Shown piece after piece: positions 1-8,133 of a DNA stretch of 64,000 nt (the first letter of the stretch is position 1; every line of letters begins with the position of its first letter). A model generated the notes under the pieces. It was not told where the DNA came from. It did no database searches and saw only the letters and a list, made by a program, of their open reading frames with translations. Origin of the DNA: Thiodiazotropha sp040506275 (GTDB lineage: Bacteria; Pseudomonadota; Gammaproteobacteria; Chromatiales; Chromatiaceae). The stretch lies in assembly GCA_040506275.1 (NCBI GenBank), contig JBEVXD010000006.1, forward strand, positions 124,001-188,000, in the 5' to 3' direction. The translations under genes were made by a program, and so were the position numbers.

Positions 1-454
1 TGGTGCAAAAAAGGTCAGCTTGCATCAGACCGGTTTTCAAGAGGTTTTGGCGATGGCTGAGATGCTGGGTGACTATCCTCAACATCTGTTGCTGGTCGGG
101 GTACAGCCCGCCTTACTGGAGGATTTCGGTGGCAGTCTGCAACCGGAGGTAAAAGCGCAAATAGATCCGGCTATAGATCTGGCTTTAGAGTACCTGGAGG
201 GTTTTGGTGTTTATGCAAAACGCCGGGAAGTCCCTCTCTCTCCCGATACCCGAATTCAAGGTGCAATATCCGATATTCATCTCTATGAAGCTGAGCGTCC
301 CTCGGAGGTCGATGCCTGTCGGGCAGGGGATGCCAGAGTGTTGGATTCCGATGCATTTTGTGTGACCTATCGTCCTGCCGCCCTGGATGGGGAGGCAGTC
401 AGTGTCGGGGTCGATGCGCATCTGGATAAATACAGAAACGGTGGGTCGAAATAG
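1..454 (+). CDS. hupD: Hydrogenase maturation protease HupD/HyaD, 5'-truncated
   Basis: The reading frame is open from the window edge (frame of base 2), so the N-terminus lies outside. The peptide begins with residues matching the conserved late part of HyaD/HupD proteases (SLHQTGFQEVLA), followed by a helix ending in YLEGFGVY. The family cleaves the C-terminal extension of the hydrogenase large subunit once nickel is in place. The catalytic and Ni-sensing acidic residues expected in the N-terminal half cannot be seen. After the normal family end (around FGVY) about 75 further residues continue to the stop, longer than the usual tail. The stop TAG overlaps the GTG start of hupF by one base, so the two are translationally coupled. 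Confidence 0.88.
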   Translation, partial: GAKKVSLHQTGFQEVLAMAEMLGDYPQHLLLVGVQPALLEDFGGSLQPEVKAQIDPAIDLALEYLEGFGVYAKRREVPLSPDTRIQGAISDIHLYEAERPSEVDACRAGDARVLDSDAFCVTYRPAALDGEAVSVGVDAHLDKYRNGGSK

Positions 455-756
455 TGTGTATCGGTATTCCCATGCAGGTGGTCTCTTGCGAAGGTACTTA
501 TGCCCTCTGTGAAGGTATGGGCGAAAGCCGAATGGTGGATACCCTGCTTGTAGGTGATCAACAGCCAGGCAGTTGGTTGCTGGTGTTTCTGGATAGCGCC
601 AGAGAAGTTTTGAGTGAGCAGCGTGCTGATCAGATACGTCAGGCCTTGCTTGCGCTTGATATGGCGTTACAGGGTGAAACAGAGGTTGGCCATATGTTTG
701 CTGACCTGGTGGATAGGGAACCCCAACTGCCTGAACATCTTAGGTCCAAACAGTAG
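454..756 (+). CDS. hupF: HypC/HupF-family hydrogenase assembly chaperone
   Basis: This 100-residue protein starts with MCIGIPMQV, the HypC-family signature in which Cys2 binds the Fe(CN)2CO precursor or the large-subunit precursor. It starts at GTG 454, overlapping the hupD stop. HupF is the HypC paralogue encoded next to hupD and thought to stabilise or protect the large-subunit precursor, especially under oxygen; that role is family knowledge. A second, shorter HypC lies at 5654. HupF is longer than HypC because of a C-terminal helical extension (MALQGETEVGHMFADLVD), typical of the HupF branch. Confidence 0.88.
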   Translation: MCIGIPMQVVSCEGTYALCEGMGESRMVDTLLVGDQQPGSWLLVFLDSAREVLSEQRADQIRQALLALDMALQGETEVGHMFADLVDREPQLPEHLRSKQ

Positions 757-813
757 TGGTGCCAGGTCCGTTAAATTGAAGATGGAATGGAGTTAGCTTA
801 ACCATCGAGACCT

Positions 814-874
814 GGTGGGGCATGGCCCCACCCTACGCTTCGAAAGTGTAGGTAGGGTGGGGCCATGCCCCACC
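814..874. repeat. Dispersed GC-rich palindrome pair (GGTGGGGC family)
   Basis: Two copies of the 23-base element with core GGTGGGGCATGGCCCCACC lie head to head, at about 814-836 and 852-874, and can fold into one long hairpin. The same element occurs at 34454-34514 and in the triplicated block at 24962-25772. It sits in the hupF-hupG gap. Confidence 0.8.
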
Positions 875-969
875 AGAAAGAGTGAGTCATCCTCACACAT
901 TCATGATTTTGAATTAAATTCTCGAATACCAGTGATATTCGTAACAGGTCCTAATTACAGGAGATCAGC

Positions 970-1395
970 ATGGCTTCAGCCTTGATCAATCAACTCATAG
1001 AGCAGAGAGGTATTGCTGTTGTCGACGAGCAATCCCTTGATAGCTTAACGCGGAATCAGAGAAATACGTTGTTGTTCTTTACAGAGAACCCTGTGCAATT
1101 TCCTGAGAGTAACGATGTGGCTGTTGTGTTGCCCCTGTTGATGGATGCTTTTGTTGATCGATTTCAAGTTGGCTTGGTCGATCGGTCATCTGAACATCAG
1201 CTTCATGCCCGCTTCCCTTTCGATGGTTGGCCGGCACTGGTTATGCTCAAGGATGGTGACTATGTCGGTGCCATCTCACGTATGCAGGACTGGGATGTCT
1301 ATCTGTCTGAAATTGAGCGCCTTCTGAATGCTGAGCCTGCTGGGATAAAACCGATCGGTATCCCTGTAGTGAGCGCAGATTCCTGTAGTCATTAA
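970..1395 (+). CDS. hupG: Hydrogenase accessory protein HupG/HyaE (thioredoxin-like)
   Basis: This 141-residue soluble protein has the size and position (between hupF and hupH) of HupG/HyaE. The C-terminal half carries the FPFDGWPALVMLKDGDYVG region, which resembles the thioredoxin-fold strand-turn-strand with a cis-Pro-like PA. No CxxC redox motif is present, as is usual in this family. HyaE/HupG is proposed to chaperone the Tat-exported small subunit or protect assembly under oxygen. An AGGAGA-type ribosome site precedes ATG 970. The assignment rests on synteny plus these residues. Confidence 0.8.
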   Translation: MASALINQLIEQRGIAVVDEQSLDSLTRNQRNTLLFFTENPVQFPESNDVAVVLPLLMDAFVDRFQVGLVDRSSEHQLHARFPFDGWPALVMLKDGDYVGAISRMQDWDVYLSEIERLLNAEPAGIKPIGIPVVSADSCSH

Positions 1396-1410
1396 CCCGG
1401 GACAACCACC

Positions 1411-2280
1411 ATGAATGAAATTAATATTCCTGTCACTGTCAGTGGCCCTGGTTCACAACCAGAGGAGGAGGATGGTTCAAGTATTGATATCCTTGAATTG
1501 CCTTCTGAAATGACCACCTTCAGCATGCCGGAGATACCAGATGCTGAGGATTTGGATGGTTTACAAGAGGGTATGTCCATACTCAGGAAACTTGATGAAG
1601 TAGTGAAACTACAAGCCGGATTGAGAACCGTGCAACCAGAGAGTGTCGATATTACTCACCTTGATCCTGCAAATAGTGAGCTGGTCGACCAGGTGCTTGG
1701 AGAAGGTGAAGTGAGCATGGTCTATAGCTCGCCTGATTGCAGTGCGCGGATACAGGAATCGGTGATGGCTGGGCTTTGGCGGGTCAGATATTTCGACCAA
1801 TCAGGTGAACGGATATCGGATACCATCGAAGTGGCCTATGTACCCAAGCTATGTCAACGTCATGTCTTCAAACATGCTTCTCATCGTGTTGAGACCCAGC
1901 GAGATGCAATACCCAACGGGGTTATCAATGCGCCGCCTTTGGTTGCTGAGATCAACGACAAAGTTGCTGAGTATCGGCCTGGCCGGGAGAGTCATGTAAT
2001 CAATCTGACACTGCTGCCACAGACCGAAGAGGATCTACAGTTTTTGATCAACAATCTGGGTGAAGGACCGTTGACCATTCTCTCCAGGGGTTATGGAAAT
2101 TGTCGTATCAGCAGTACAAAAGTGGAAAATGTCTGGTGGGTGCAATATTTCAACTCTCAGGATAAAAATATCCTGAATACGATTGAAATCGGGGCGACCC
2201 CCACTGTGGCCGCTGCTGCTCATGAAGATATTCAAGACAGCGCCGAGCGTCTCGGTGAGATTCTTGAGGCCTACCTGTGA
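1411..2280 (+). CDS. hupH: Hydrogenase expression/formation protein HupH/HyaF
   Basis: A 289-residue soluble protein with two similar modules. The first carries GEGEVSMVYSSPDC and WRVRYFDQSGERISDTIEV; the second repeats the pattern as GEGPLTILSRGYGNCRISS and WWVQYFNSQDKNILNTIEI. This duplicated W-V-x-Y-F pattern is characteristic of HupH/HyaF, an accessory factor of membrane-bound uptake hydrogenases believed to act on the small subunit or its Fe-S clusters. Start ATG 1411 lies 15 bases after the hupG stop. Its stop overlaps the GTG start of hupI. Confidence 0.86.
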   Translation: MNEINIPVTVSGPGSQPEEEDGSSIDILELPSEMTTFSMPEIPDAEDLDGLQEGMSILRKLDEVVKLQAGLRTVQPESVDITHLDPANSELVDQVLGEGEVSMVYSSPDCSARIQESVMAGLWRVRYFDQSGERISDTIEVAYVPKLCQRHVFKHASHRVETQRDAIPNGVINAPPLVAEINDKVAEYRPGRESHVINLTLLPQTEEDLQFLINNLGEGPLTILSRGYGNCRISSTKVENVWWVQYFNSQDKNILNTIEIGATPTVAAAAHEDIQDSAERLGEILEAYL

Positions 2281-2504
2281 ACCCTGACTTCTTTGGTGGT
2301 TCCTATGGTGGTGATAACAGCAAGCTGGATGACGCCTGCCGCCTGGAGTGCAAGATCTGCTGGCATGTCTATGATCCTGCAGAGGGTGATGAGTATTGGC
2401 AGATTCCGCCTGGGACACCATTTTCTCAACTGCCTGATCACTGGAGTTGTCCCAATTGTGACGGTAAAAAGCAGGAGTTTATGGTGTTGAGGGATGACGC
2501 ATGA
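2277..2504 (+). CDS. hupI: Rubredoxin HupI
   Basis: This 75-residue rubredoxin has two Cys pairs, CKIC and CPNC, with the conserved Tyr/Asp/Gly pattern between them (WHVYDPAEGDEYWQIPPGTP) and the conserved W-S-C-P approach to the second pair. It should hold one Fe(Cys)4 site. HupI/HoxR rubredoxins in uptake-hydrogenase operons are linked to assembly or function under oxygen. The GTG start at 2277 overlaps the hupH stop and the 3' end overlaps hupJ by 4 bases (ATGA), so this is a tightly coupled polycistron. Confidence 0.93.
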   Translation: MNPDFFGGSYGGDNSKLDDACRLECKICWHVYDPAEGDEYWQIPPGTPFSQLPDHWSCPNCDGKKQEFMVLRDDA

Positions 2505-3091
2505 TCTGCCCGGCCTATTTGATTGAAGGCCTGGAACAGCAGTTTCGCGAGATTGAGACGCAGCGTATGCAAGGACTGCCGTTACTGAATTCAGCGTTGC
2601 AGGTAAAAGCTGTGGGTTTTTGCGAATGGAACAATCATTGTCTGGGGGTGTTGATCACACCCTGGTTTATGAATTTAATGTTGATACCCCATGAAGGGGA
2701 TAGTTGGAAAGATCGTCAACTTGGTGAAAAGGAGTTGCATCATCTTCCCTCCGGGCCCTATGAGTTTATTCTCGGCGAAGAGGAGGGCATCGGACGTTAT
2801 CAAATGTGCTCACTATTTTCACCGGTGTTTGAATTCGCTGATCAGGAAACAGCTGTGGAAACCGCCGAGCAGGTGATGCTCGGGTTAATGGATGAGAAAA
2901 ATCATGATGGGCTTTCCACACGTGAAAGTGAAATTACCCGGCGTTGGCAGGGTGAGACAGTAGAAGAGGCAGAAACGAATACTGATACCGCGAGTGAGGA
3001 TCAATCACCAGGAATCAGTAAACGCTTGCAGCAACCACTGACTCGTCGTGAACTGTTAGGTCGCGCTATCGATCAGGATTCAGAGCAGTGA
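2501..3091 (+). CDS. hupJ: [NiFe]-hydrogenase assembly chaperone HupJ/HybE
   Basis: A 196-residue protein whose first ~135 residues match the HybE/HupJ family: an internal VGFCEWNNHCLGVLITPWFMN block followed by LPSGPYEF and MCSLFSPVFEF, the well-conserved stretches. The last ~60 residues are charged and low-complexity, ending in TRRELLGRAI, which in some HupJ and HybE relatives contacts the Tat-dependent small subunit. The role as small-subunit proofreading chaperone comes from the E. coli homologue. It overlaps hupI and hupK by 4 bases at either end. Confidence 0.9.
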   Translation: MICPAYLIEGLEQQFREIETQRMQGLPLLNSALQVKAVGFCEWNNHCLGVLITPWFMNLMLIPHEGDSWKDRQLGEKELHHLPSGPYEFILGEEEGIGRYQMCSLFSPVFEFADQETAVETAEQVMLGLMDEKNHDGLSTRESEITRRWQGETVEEAETNTDTASEDQSPGISKRLQQPLTRRELLGRAIDQDSEQ

Positions 3092-4269
3092 GTATTGAAG
3101 GTGAACTAAGGATAACACTCCAATGCAAGGAAGATCATGTGAGTCAGGTTGAGATTAAGTCAACCCGACCTCTGCAGCTAACACGTCTATTCAATGGAAA
3201 AACGGTTGATGAATTACTCACGATGATTCCAATGCTCTATAGCGTTTGTGGTACTGCTCAATCTGCAGCAGCAGTTAAAGCTTGCCGTCTGGCGAGTCGT
3301 TTGGATATCAGCTCTAAAACTGCTTTGCTAGAGCAGATGTTGGTTAATATAGAGATGGCACGGGAGCATCTTTGGCGCATCCTCACCGACTGGTCCACCT
3401 CAGCTGGCGGTAGACTTGACCGTGATCTTGCGTCATCTCTTGCGAGCTTGATTAATGATTCAAAAATGGCCTGCTTTCCTGAAGGTGACAGCTTTAGGAT
3501 GAAACCGGTTATGGCATTTGATTCAACAGGGATTGAATCGATTATCAGACGAATTACCAATATTTCCTCCCAGAGTGTGTTTGGCCTGAATGCCACTGTC
3601 TGGTATGAAATAGAAGACACACAAGCATTAAATCATTGGCTCGATATAACAGAGACAGATGCAGCACAATTACTTAGAAAGATGCGCGACGGTTCAATGG
3701 CCAGGGTAGGTGACGGTGAAGCACTGCCACTACCCGAGATCGATCATTATGCAATGTCTCAGCGTCTTTCACAGTCTGATGCTGATGCCTTTATAGCAAC
3801 TCCGGAGTGGGGTGGTCAGGTGTATGAGACTGGCCCTTTGACACGACAGAACAGCCATCCAATGCTACAGCAACTGATGCAGGAGTATGGTAACGGGGTA
3901 TACACCCGAATGGTGGCCAGGTTACTCGAGCTGGCCTCTCTACCCGGTTCTCTCGAGAGACAGCTGAATGCATTGAAGGCAGAGTATGACATAAGTGAAC
4001 AAAAGCATGATGCAGGCATCTCGCAGCAGGGCATTGGTGAAGTTGAAGCGGCGAGAGGACGGCTTTTTCATCGGGTGGTGGTGCAGGATGGTGTCGTCTC
4101 AAGTTATCAGATTCTTGCCCCCACTGAGTGGAATTTTCATCCGTTAGGGGTAGTGGCTCGTGGCTTGAAGCGCCTTTCGATAGAACGTGAATCTGTGATG
4201 AAACAACAAGCAGAACTCTTAATCAATGCAGTTGATCCTTGTGTCGGATTTAGTCTGGAGATTGGCTGA
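3088..4269 (+). CDS. hupK: Hydrogenase accessory protein HupK
   Basis: A 393-residue degenerate relative of the hydrogenase large subunit. In place of the N-terminal RxCGxC nickel motif it has YSVCGTAQSAAAVKA, keeping only one Cys. The C-terminus ends in DPCVGFSLEIG, retaining DPC but not the second Cys or the His. The middle part keeps the large-subunit-like EAARGRLFHRVVVQDG and YQILAPTEWNFHPLG. HupK is thought to scaffold Fe(CN)2CO assembly on the large-subunit precursor, not to catalyse. It starts at GTG 3088, overlapping hupJ, and its final A is shared with the ATG of hypA. Confidence 0.9.
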   Translation: MSIEGELRITLQCKEDHVSQVEIKSTRPLQLTRLFNGKTVDELLTMIPMLYSVCGTAQSAAAVKACRLASRLDISSKTALLEQMLVNIEMAREHLWRILTDWSTSAGGRLDRDLASSLASLINDSKMACFPEGDSFRMKPVMAFDSTGIESIIRRITNISSQSVFGLNATVWYEIEDTQALNHWLDITETDAAQLLRKMRDGSMARVGDGEALPLPEIDHYAMSQRLSQSDADAFIATPEWGGQVYETGPLTRQNSHPMLQQLMQEYGNGVYTRMVARLLELASLPGSLERQLNALKAEYDISEQKHDAGISQQGIGEVEAARGRLFHRVVVQDGVVSSYQILAPTEWNFHPLGVVARGLKRLSIERESVMKQQAELLINAVDPCVGFSLEIG

Positions 4270-4610
4270 TGCATGAGATGTCGTTATGTGAAGGTGTGCT
4301 GCAGATACTTGAAGAGAATGCGGTGAGTCAGGGTTTCAGTAAGGTGAAGAGAGTTTACCTGGAGATTGGCGCACTGTCCGGTGTTGAAATTGATGCAATG
4401 CGGTTTGGGTTTGAAGCGGTGATGAAAGGCTCTCTGGCTGATGGGGCGACTTTGGAAATTATTGATATCCCAGGTGAAGCCTGGTGCATGCCCTGTGCAA
4501 AAAGTGTTGAAGTCTCGGCACGATTTGATGCCTGTCCTGAATGTGGCAGTTTTCAACTTCAGGTCACGGGGGGCGACGAGATGCGGGTTAAAGAACTTGA
4601 AGTTGATTAG
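4269..4610 (+). CDS. hypA: Hydrogenase nickel incorporation protein HypA
   Basis: A 113-residue HypA with the N-terminal nickel-binding MHEMSLC motif (His2) and a four-Cys zinc site split as CMPC and CPEC. It pairs with HypB to deliver nickel to the large-subunit precursor. The start codon overlaps the last base of hupK. Length and motif spacing are canonical. Confidence 0.97.
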   Translation: MHEMSLCEGVLQILEENAVSQGFSKVKRVYLEIGALSGVEIDAMRFGFEAVMKGSLADGATLEIIDIPGEAWCMPCAKSVEVSARFDACPECGSFQLQVTGGDEMRVKELEVD

Positions 4611-4671
4611 GGTGTGGCTCTTAACTCAATGCTCTCAATTATTAAAGGTAATTTACCAAAAGGCTAGGCCG

Positions 4672-4706
4672 GTAGGTTGGATGGGCGAACGCTTATCCAC
4701 TCTACG
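4672..4706. repeat. Dispersed GGATAAGCG-type palindromic element
   Basis: The hypA-hypB gap contains a ~35-base element starting GTAGGTTGGATGGGCGAACG, with a complementary second half (GCTTATCCACTCTACG). It is the degenerate form of the element also seen at 15522, 31716 and 57620. No function is visible. It may act as a transcript hairpin. Confidence 0.6.
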
Positions 4707-4742
4707 TTAGGTGAGATGAAGATAAAATAGAGGTAATCAGTG

Positions 4743-5564
4743 ATGTGTACAGTCTGCGGTTGCAGTGAAGGTGAAACAACAATACATGGTCATGAACATA
4801 AGCATGATCATGATCATTCACACGAGCATACCCACGACTATGGTCAGGGAGCTGCCCATGCCCATGCCCCAGGTATGACTCAGGCGCGTATGGTTCAGAT
4901 CGAGCAAGATATTCTCGGTAAGAACAATCAATACGCTGCAGAGAATAGACGCTATTTCAGTGAGCATGGGATTCATGTTTTGAACCTGGTCTCCAGTCCT
5001 GGTTCGGGTAAGACAACACTGCTGGCACAAACGATTGAGGACATGCAGGCTGAGCATGCCATCTCTGTTATTGAGGGCGATCAACAGACTGCCAATGATG
5101 CAGAGCGTATTCGTGCAACCGGTGCCAAGGCGATACAGATCAACACCGGTAAAGGTTGTCATCTGGATGGTCACATGGTTGGGCATGCTTTGCAGAGCCT
5201 GCAGCCGGAAGATACCAGTCTTCTGTTTATAGAAAACGTAGGTAATCTGGTTTGTCCCGCTGCCTTTGATCTTGGCGAGGCACACAAGGTGGCAATACTT
5301 TCAGTGACTGAAGGGGAAGACAAGCCAATCAAGTATCCCGATATGTTTCATGCCGCTGACCTGATGCTGCTAAACAAAATTGATCTGTTGCCGCATCTCG
5401 ACTTTGATGTTGATCGTTGTATTGGCTATGCACAACAAGTCAATCCCCGCATACGTATTCTTCAGGTTTCGGCGACAACAGGCGAGGGAATGGATGCCTG
5501 GTATCAGTGGATAGCAGCTACGCGGCAGACAGCTTTGATTGGCTATCCGTCGAAAACGGCATAG
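4743..5564 (+). CDS. hypB: Hydrogenase nickel incorporation GTPase HypB
   Basis: A 273-residue SIMIBI-class GTPase. The N-terminus MCTVCGC is the high-affinity metal-binding motif, followed by a His-rich stretch (about 14 His within residues 15-42) that can store nickel. The G domain has P-loop SSPGSGKTT, the metal-linked switch GKGCHLDGHM, and NKIDLLP for guanine specificity. HypB and HypA insert nickel using GTP hydrolysis. I chose ATG 4743 over the GTG three bases upstream because the family begins MCTVCGC; an AGAGGTAAT ribosome site precedes it. Confidence 0.96.
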   Translation: MCTVCGCSEGETTIHGHEHKHDHDHSHEHTHDYGQGAAHAHAPGMTQARMVQIEQDILGKNNQYAAENRRYFSEHGIHVLNLVSSPGSGKTTLLAQTIEDMQAEHAISVIEGDQQTANDAERIRATGAKAIQINTGKGCHLDGHMVGHALQSLQPEDTSLLFIENVGNLVCPAAFDLGEAHKVAILSVTEGEDKPIKYPDMFHAADLMLLNKIDLLPHLDFDVDRCIGYAQQVNPRIRILQVSATTGEGMDAWYQWIAATRQTALIGYPSKTA

Positions 5565-5599
5565 TAACTGTGACCCACCAAAACATCTTTCTGAAAAAT

Positions 5600-5621
5600 G
5601 TAGGGTGTGGCCTGCCGCACC
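5600..5621. repeat. Dispersed palindrome (GTAGGGTGCGGC family)
   Basis: A 22-base element close to GTAGGGTGCGGCCTGCCGCACC lies between hypB and hypC. Other copies are at 11367-11387, 15764-15785 (inverse) and 43024-43045. All lie in gene gaps, three of them inside likely operons. Confidence 0.65.
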
Positions 5622-5653
5622 TCTCCACACCAAAATATCAGGAGTGATTAAAC

Positions 5654-5878
5654 ATGTGTCTGGCCATACCGGCAAAAGTTGTCGCCATTGATGAATCTGG
5701 GGATAACGCAACCGTAGCGCTGGGTGAAGTTAAGAAGGCGGTCTCCCTGGCGTTGGTAGATGACGTAAGCGTGGATGATTTTGTATTGATTCATGTAGGT
5801 TATGCACTCAATAAGGTCAGCGAGGAAGAGGCGCAGCGGACTCTGGAACTGTTTGCGCAGGCCGGGGTGACACCATGA
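5654..5878 (+). CDS. hypC: Hydrogenase maturation factor HypC
   Basis: A 74-residue canonical HypC: MCLAIPAKV at the N-terminus (Cys2 binds the Fe(CN)2CO moiety with HypD), a central beta barrel, and the conserved VLIHVGYALNKV plus EEEAQRTLELF helix. An AGGAGTG ribosome site precedes ATG 5654. The stop overlaps the hypD start (ATGA), which fits the obligatory HypC-HypD complex. Confidence 0.97.
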   Translation: MCLAIPAKVVAIDESGDNATVALGEVKKAVSLALVDDVSVDDFVLIHVGYALNKVSEEEAQRTLELFAQAGVTP

Positions 5879-7008
5879 AATATGTAGATGAGTTTCGGCA
5901 GCATAAACTGGCGAAACAGTTAGCCGCAGCGATCGGGCAAGAGGTCAAACCAGACAGAGACTACAATTTGATGGAGTTCTGTGGCGGCCATACCCATGCG
6001 ATTTTTCGTTATGGGGTACAGGATTTGATGCCGGAGAATGTGCGTTTTGTACATGGGCCAGGTTGTCCAGTCTGTGTGCTTCCTGTGGGGCGTATCGATA
6101 ACGCAATTCATCTGGTTGAAGCTGAAGATGTGATCCTCTGCACCTATGGCGACTTGCTGCGAGTACCTGCAAGTGGACGTAACAGCCTGATCAAGGTGAA
6201 AGCCGCTGGTGGTGATGTGCGGATGGTCTATTCAACTCAGGATGCTCTAAAGATTGCACGGGAAAATCCCGAACGGGAAGTTGTCTTTCTGGCAATTGGT
6301 TTTGAGACTACGACACCTCCCAGTGCTGTTGCACTAAAGCAGGCAAAGCAAGAGGGGCTGAAGAATTTCAGCCTGTTTTGTAACCATGTTCTGACTCCGG
6401 CAGCAATACAGAACATTCTTGAATCGCCTGAAGTACGAGAGATTGGCTCTGTCTCCATTCACGGTTTCTTTGGTCCCTCCCATGTCAGTTCTGTGATCGG
6501 CAGTCGTCCCTATGAGTTTTTTGCCGAAGAGTTTCAGCGGCCGGTTGTGATTGCAGGATTCGAACCCCTGGATGTCATGCAGTCTGCATTGATGCTCATT
6601 CGTCAACTGAATCAGGGGCGTTTTGAAGTGGAAAATGAATATACCAGGGTGGTGACTCGCGAAGGTAATCAGAAAGCACAAAAGCTGGTTGCCGATGTAT
6701 TCGAACTTCGTCGCAGTTTTGAATGGCGTGGTTTGGGGATGGTGCCCTACAGTGCCTTACGCATTAAGTCTGACTACCAGACGTTTGATGCTGAAGAGCG
6801 ATTTAAGATTCCAGTGAGTCAGGCAAAAGAGGTCAAAGGGTGTGAATGTCCCGCCATACTACGGGGTGCTAAACGACCTACCGACTGCAAGCTGTTTGGT
6901 GTGGTCTGCACACCGGATAATCCAATGGGCTCTTGTATGGTCTCCTCAGAAGGGGCTTGTGCCGCTTATTGGAGTTATGGGCGTTTTCGTCAGCCTAATG
7001 TGGCGTAA
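5875..7008 (+). CDS. hypD: Hydrogenase maturation scaffold HypD
   Basis: A 377-residue HypD, full length for the family. It has the conserved MEFCGGHTHAIFRYG motif (the Cys that holds Fe(CN)2CO), HGPGCPVCVLP, GFETTTP, and a C-terminal four-Cys [4Fe-4S] region (KGCECPAILRGAKRPTDCKLFG and further C residues). With HypC it assembles the Fe(CN)2CO group. The start overlaps the hypC stop by 4 bases. Confidence 0.97.
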   Translation: MKYVDEFRQHKLAKQLAAAIGQEVKPDRDYNLMEFCGGHTHAIFRYGVQDLMPENVRFVHGPGCPVCVLPVGRIDNAIHLVEAEDVILCTYGDLLRVPASGRNSLIKVKAAGGDVRMVYSTQDALKIARENPEREVVFLAIGFETTTPPSAVALKQAKQEGLKNFSLFCNHVLTPAAIQNILESPEVREIGSVSIHGFFGPSHVSSVIGSRPYEFFAEEFQRPVVIAGFEPLDVMQSALMLIRQLNQGRFEVENEYTRVVTREGNQKAQKLVADVFELRRSFEWRGLGMVPYSALRIKSDYQTFDAEERFKIPVSQAKEVKGCECPAILRGAKRPTDCKLFGVVCTPDNPMGSCMVSSEGACAAYWSYGRFRQPNVA

Positions 7009-7069
7009 CGTATGAGTGGCACACTGGAGCAAAAAAGCGCATGAACAGATCATTGACAGAGGTGATCCT

Positions 7070-8119
7070 ATGAACGCGGTAGTCAAACCTTTTCCGCTAC
7101 GACTCGACACCCGTAACGCCAAGGTCGATATGACCCATGGCAGTGGTGGGCGGGCAATGGCGCAATTGATTGAAGAGTTGTTTTTAAAACATTTTGATAA
7201 TGAACTACTGAGACAGGCGAATGATCAGGCCAGCTTTGAGGTTGCTGAGGGACGCATGGTGATGAGTGTGGATGGTCATGTTATTTCACCGCTGTTTTTT
7301 CCTGGTGGCGATATTGGTTCCCTGGCGGTTCATGGCACCATTAATGATGTGGCCATGTCTGGTGCCCGACCCAGCTATCTCTCAGCCGGTTTTATTCTGG
7401 AAGAGGGGTTTCCTCTCGCCGACCTGGAACGCATCGTAATCAGTATGGGCCAGGCAGCAAGTGAAGCCGGTGTGCCGATTGTGACCGGCGACACCAAAGT
7501 GGTTGAAAAGGGAAAGGGCGACGGTGTGTTCATTACAACCACCGGTATTGGGGTGGTGCCGAAAGGGGTCTCTATTTCAGGTGATCGTGCCAAAGCAGGC
7601 GATGTGATCCTGGTGAATGGCAGCATTGGTGATCACGGGGTCACCATCATGTCGAGCCGGGAGAACCTTACATTTGAAACCTCGATAACCTCTGACTCTG
7701 CTGCTCTACACCGATTGGTCGAGAAGATGGTGGGTACCGCGCCTGATATTCACTGTTTGCGTGATCCCACCCGGGGTGGATTGGCCACGACATTGAATGA
7801 ACTGGCGCGTCAATCTCAAGTCGGTATGCATCTGCTTGAAGAGCATATTCCAGTTAAACCGGCAGTTGCTTCAGCTTGTGAACTGCTTGGGCTTGATCCC
7901 TTATACGTGGCCAATGAGGGTAAGCTGATCTGTATCTGTTCAGAAGCGGATGCAGAGCGACTACTACCGGTGATGCAAGAAGATCCTTTGGGCCAGGAGA
8001 GCGCCATTATTGGACGGGTAACTGATGACCCTCACCACTTCGTGCAGATGGAGACACTGTTTGGTGGTAGTAGGGTGGTTGACTGGCTCTCCGGTGAACA
8101 ACTTCCAAGAATCTGCTGA
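7070..8119 (+). CDS. hypE: Carbamoyl dehydratase HypE
   Basis: A 349-residue PurM-like ATPase ending in PRIC; the C-terminal Cys is the residue that carries thiocarbamoyl and then thiocyanate for cyanide-ligand synthesis. Conserved motifs include MTHGSGGRAM, SVDGHVISPLFFPGGDIG and GDTKVVEKG. The frame is open back to GTG 7016, but ATG 7070 follows an AGAGGTGA ribosome site and gives the usual N-terminus. HypE needs HypF to supply the carbamoyl group; hypF is not in this window. Confidence 0.95.
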   Translation: MNAVVKPFPLRLDTRNAKVDMTHGSGGRAMAQLIEELFLKHFDNELLRQANDQASFEVAEGRMVMSVDGHVISPLFFPGGDIGSLAVHGTINDVAMSGARPSYLSAGFILEEGFPLADLERIVISMGQAASEAGVPIVTGDTKVVEKGKGDGVFITTTGIGVVPKGVSISGDRAKAGDVILVNGSIGDHGVTIMSSRENLTFETSITSDSAALHRLVEKMVGTAPDIHCLRDPTRGGLATTLNELARQSQVGMHLLEEHIPVKPAVASACELLGLDPLYVANEGKLICICSEADAERLLPVMQEDPLGQESAIIGRVTDDPHHFVQMETLFGGSRVVDWLSGEQLPRIC

Positions 8120-8133
8120 TCAGGGTCGTGCCA

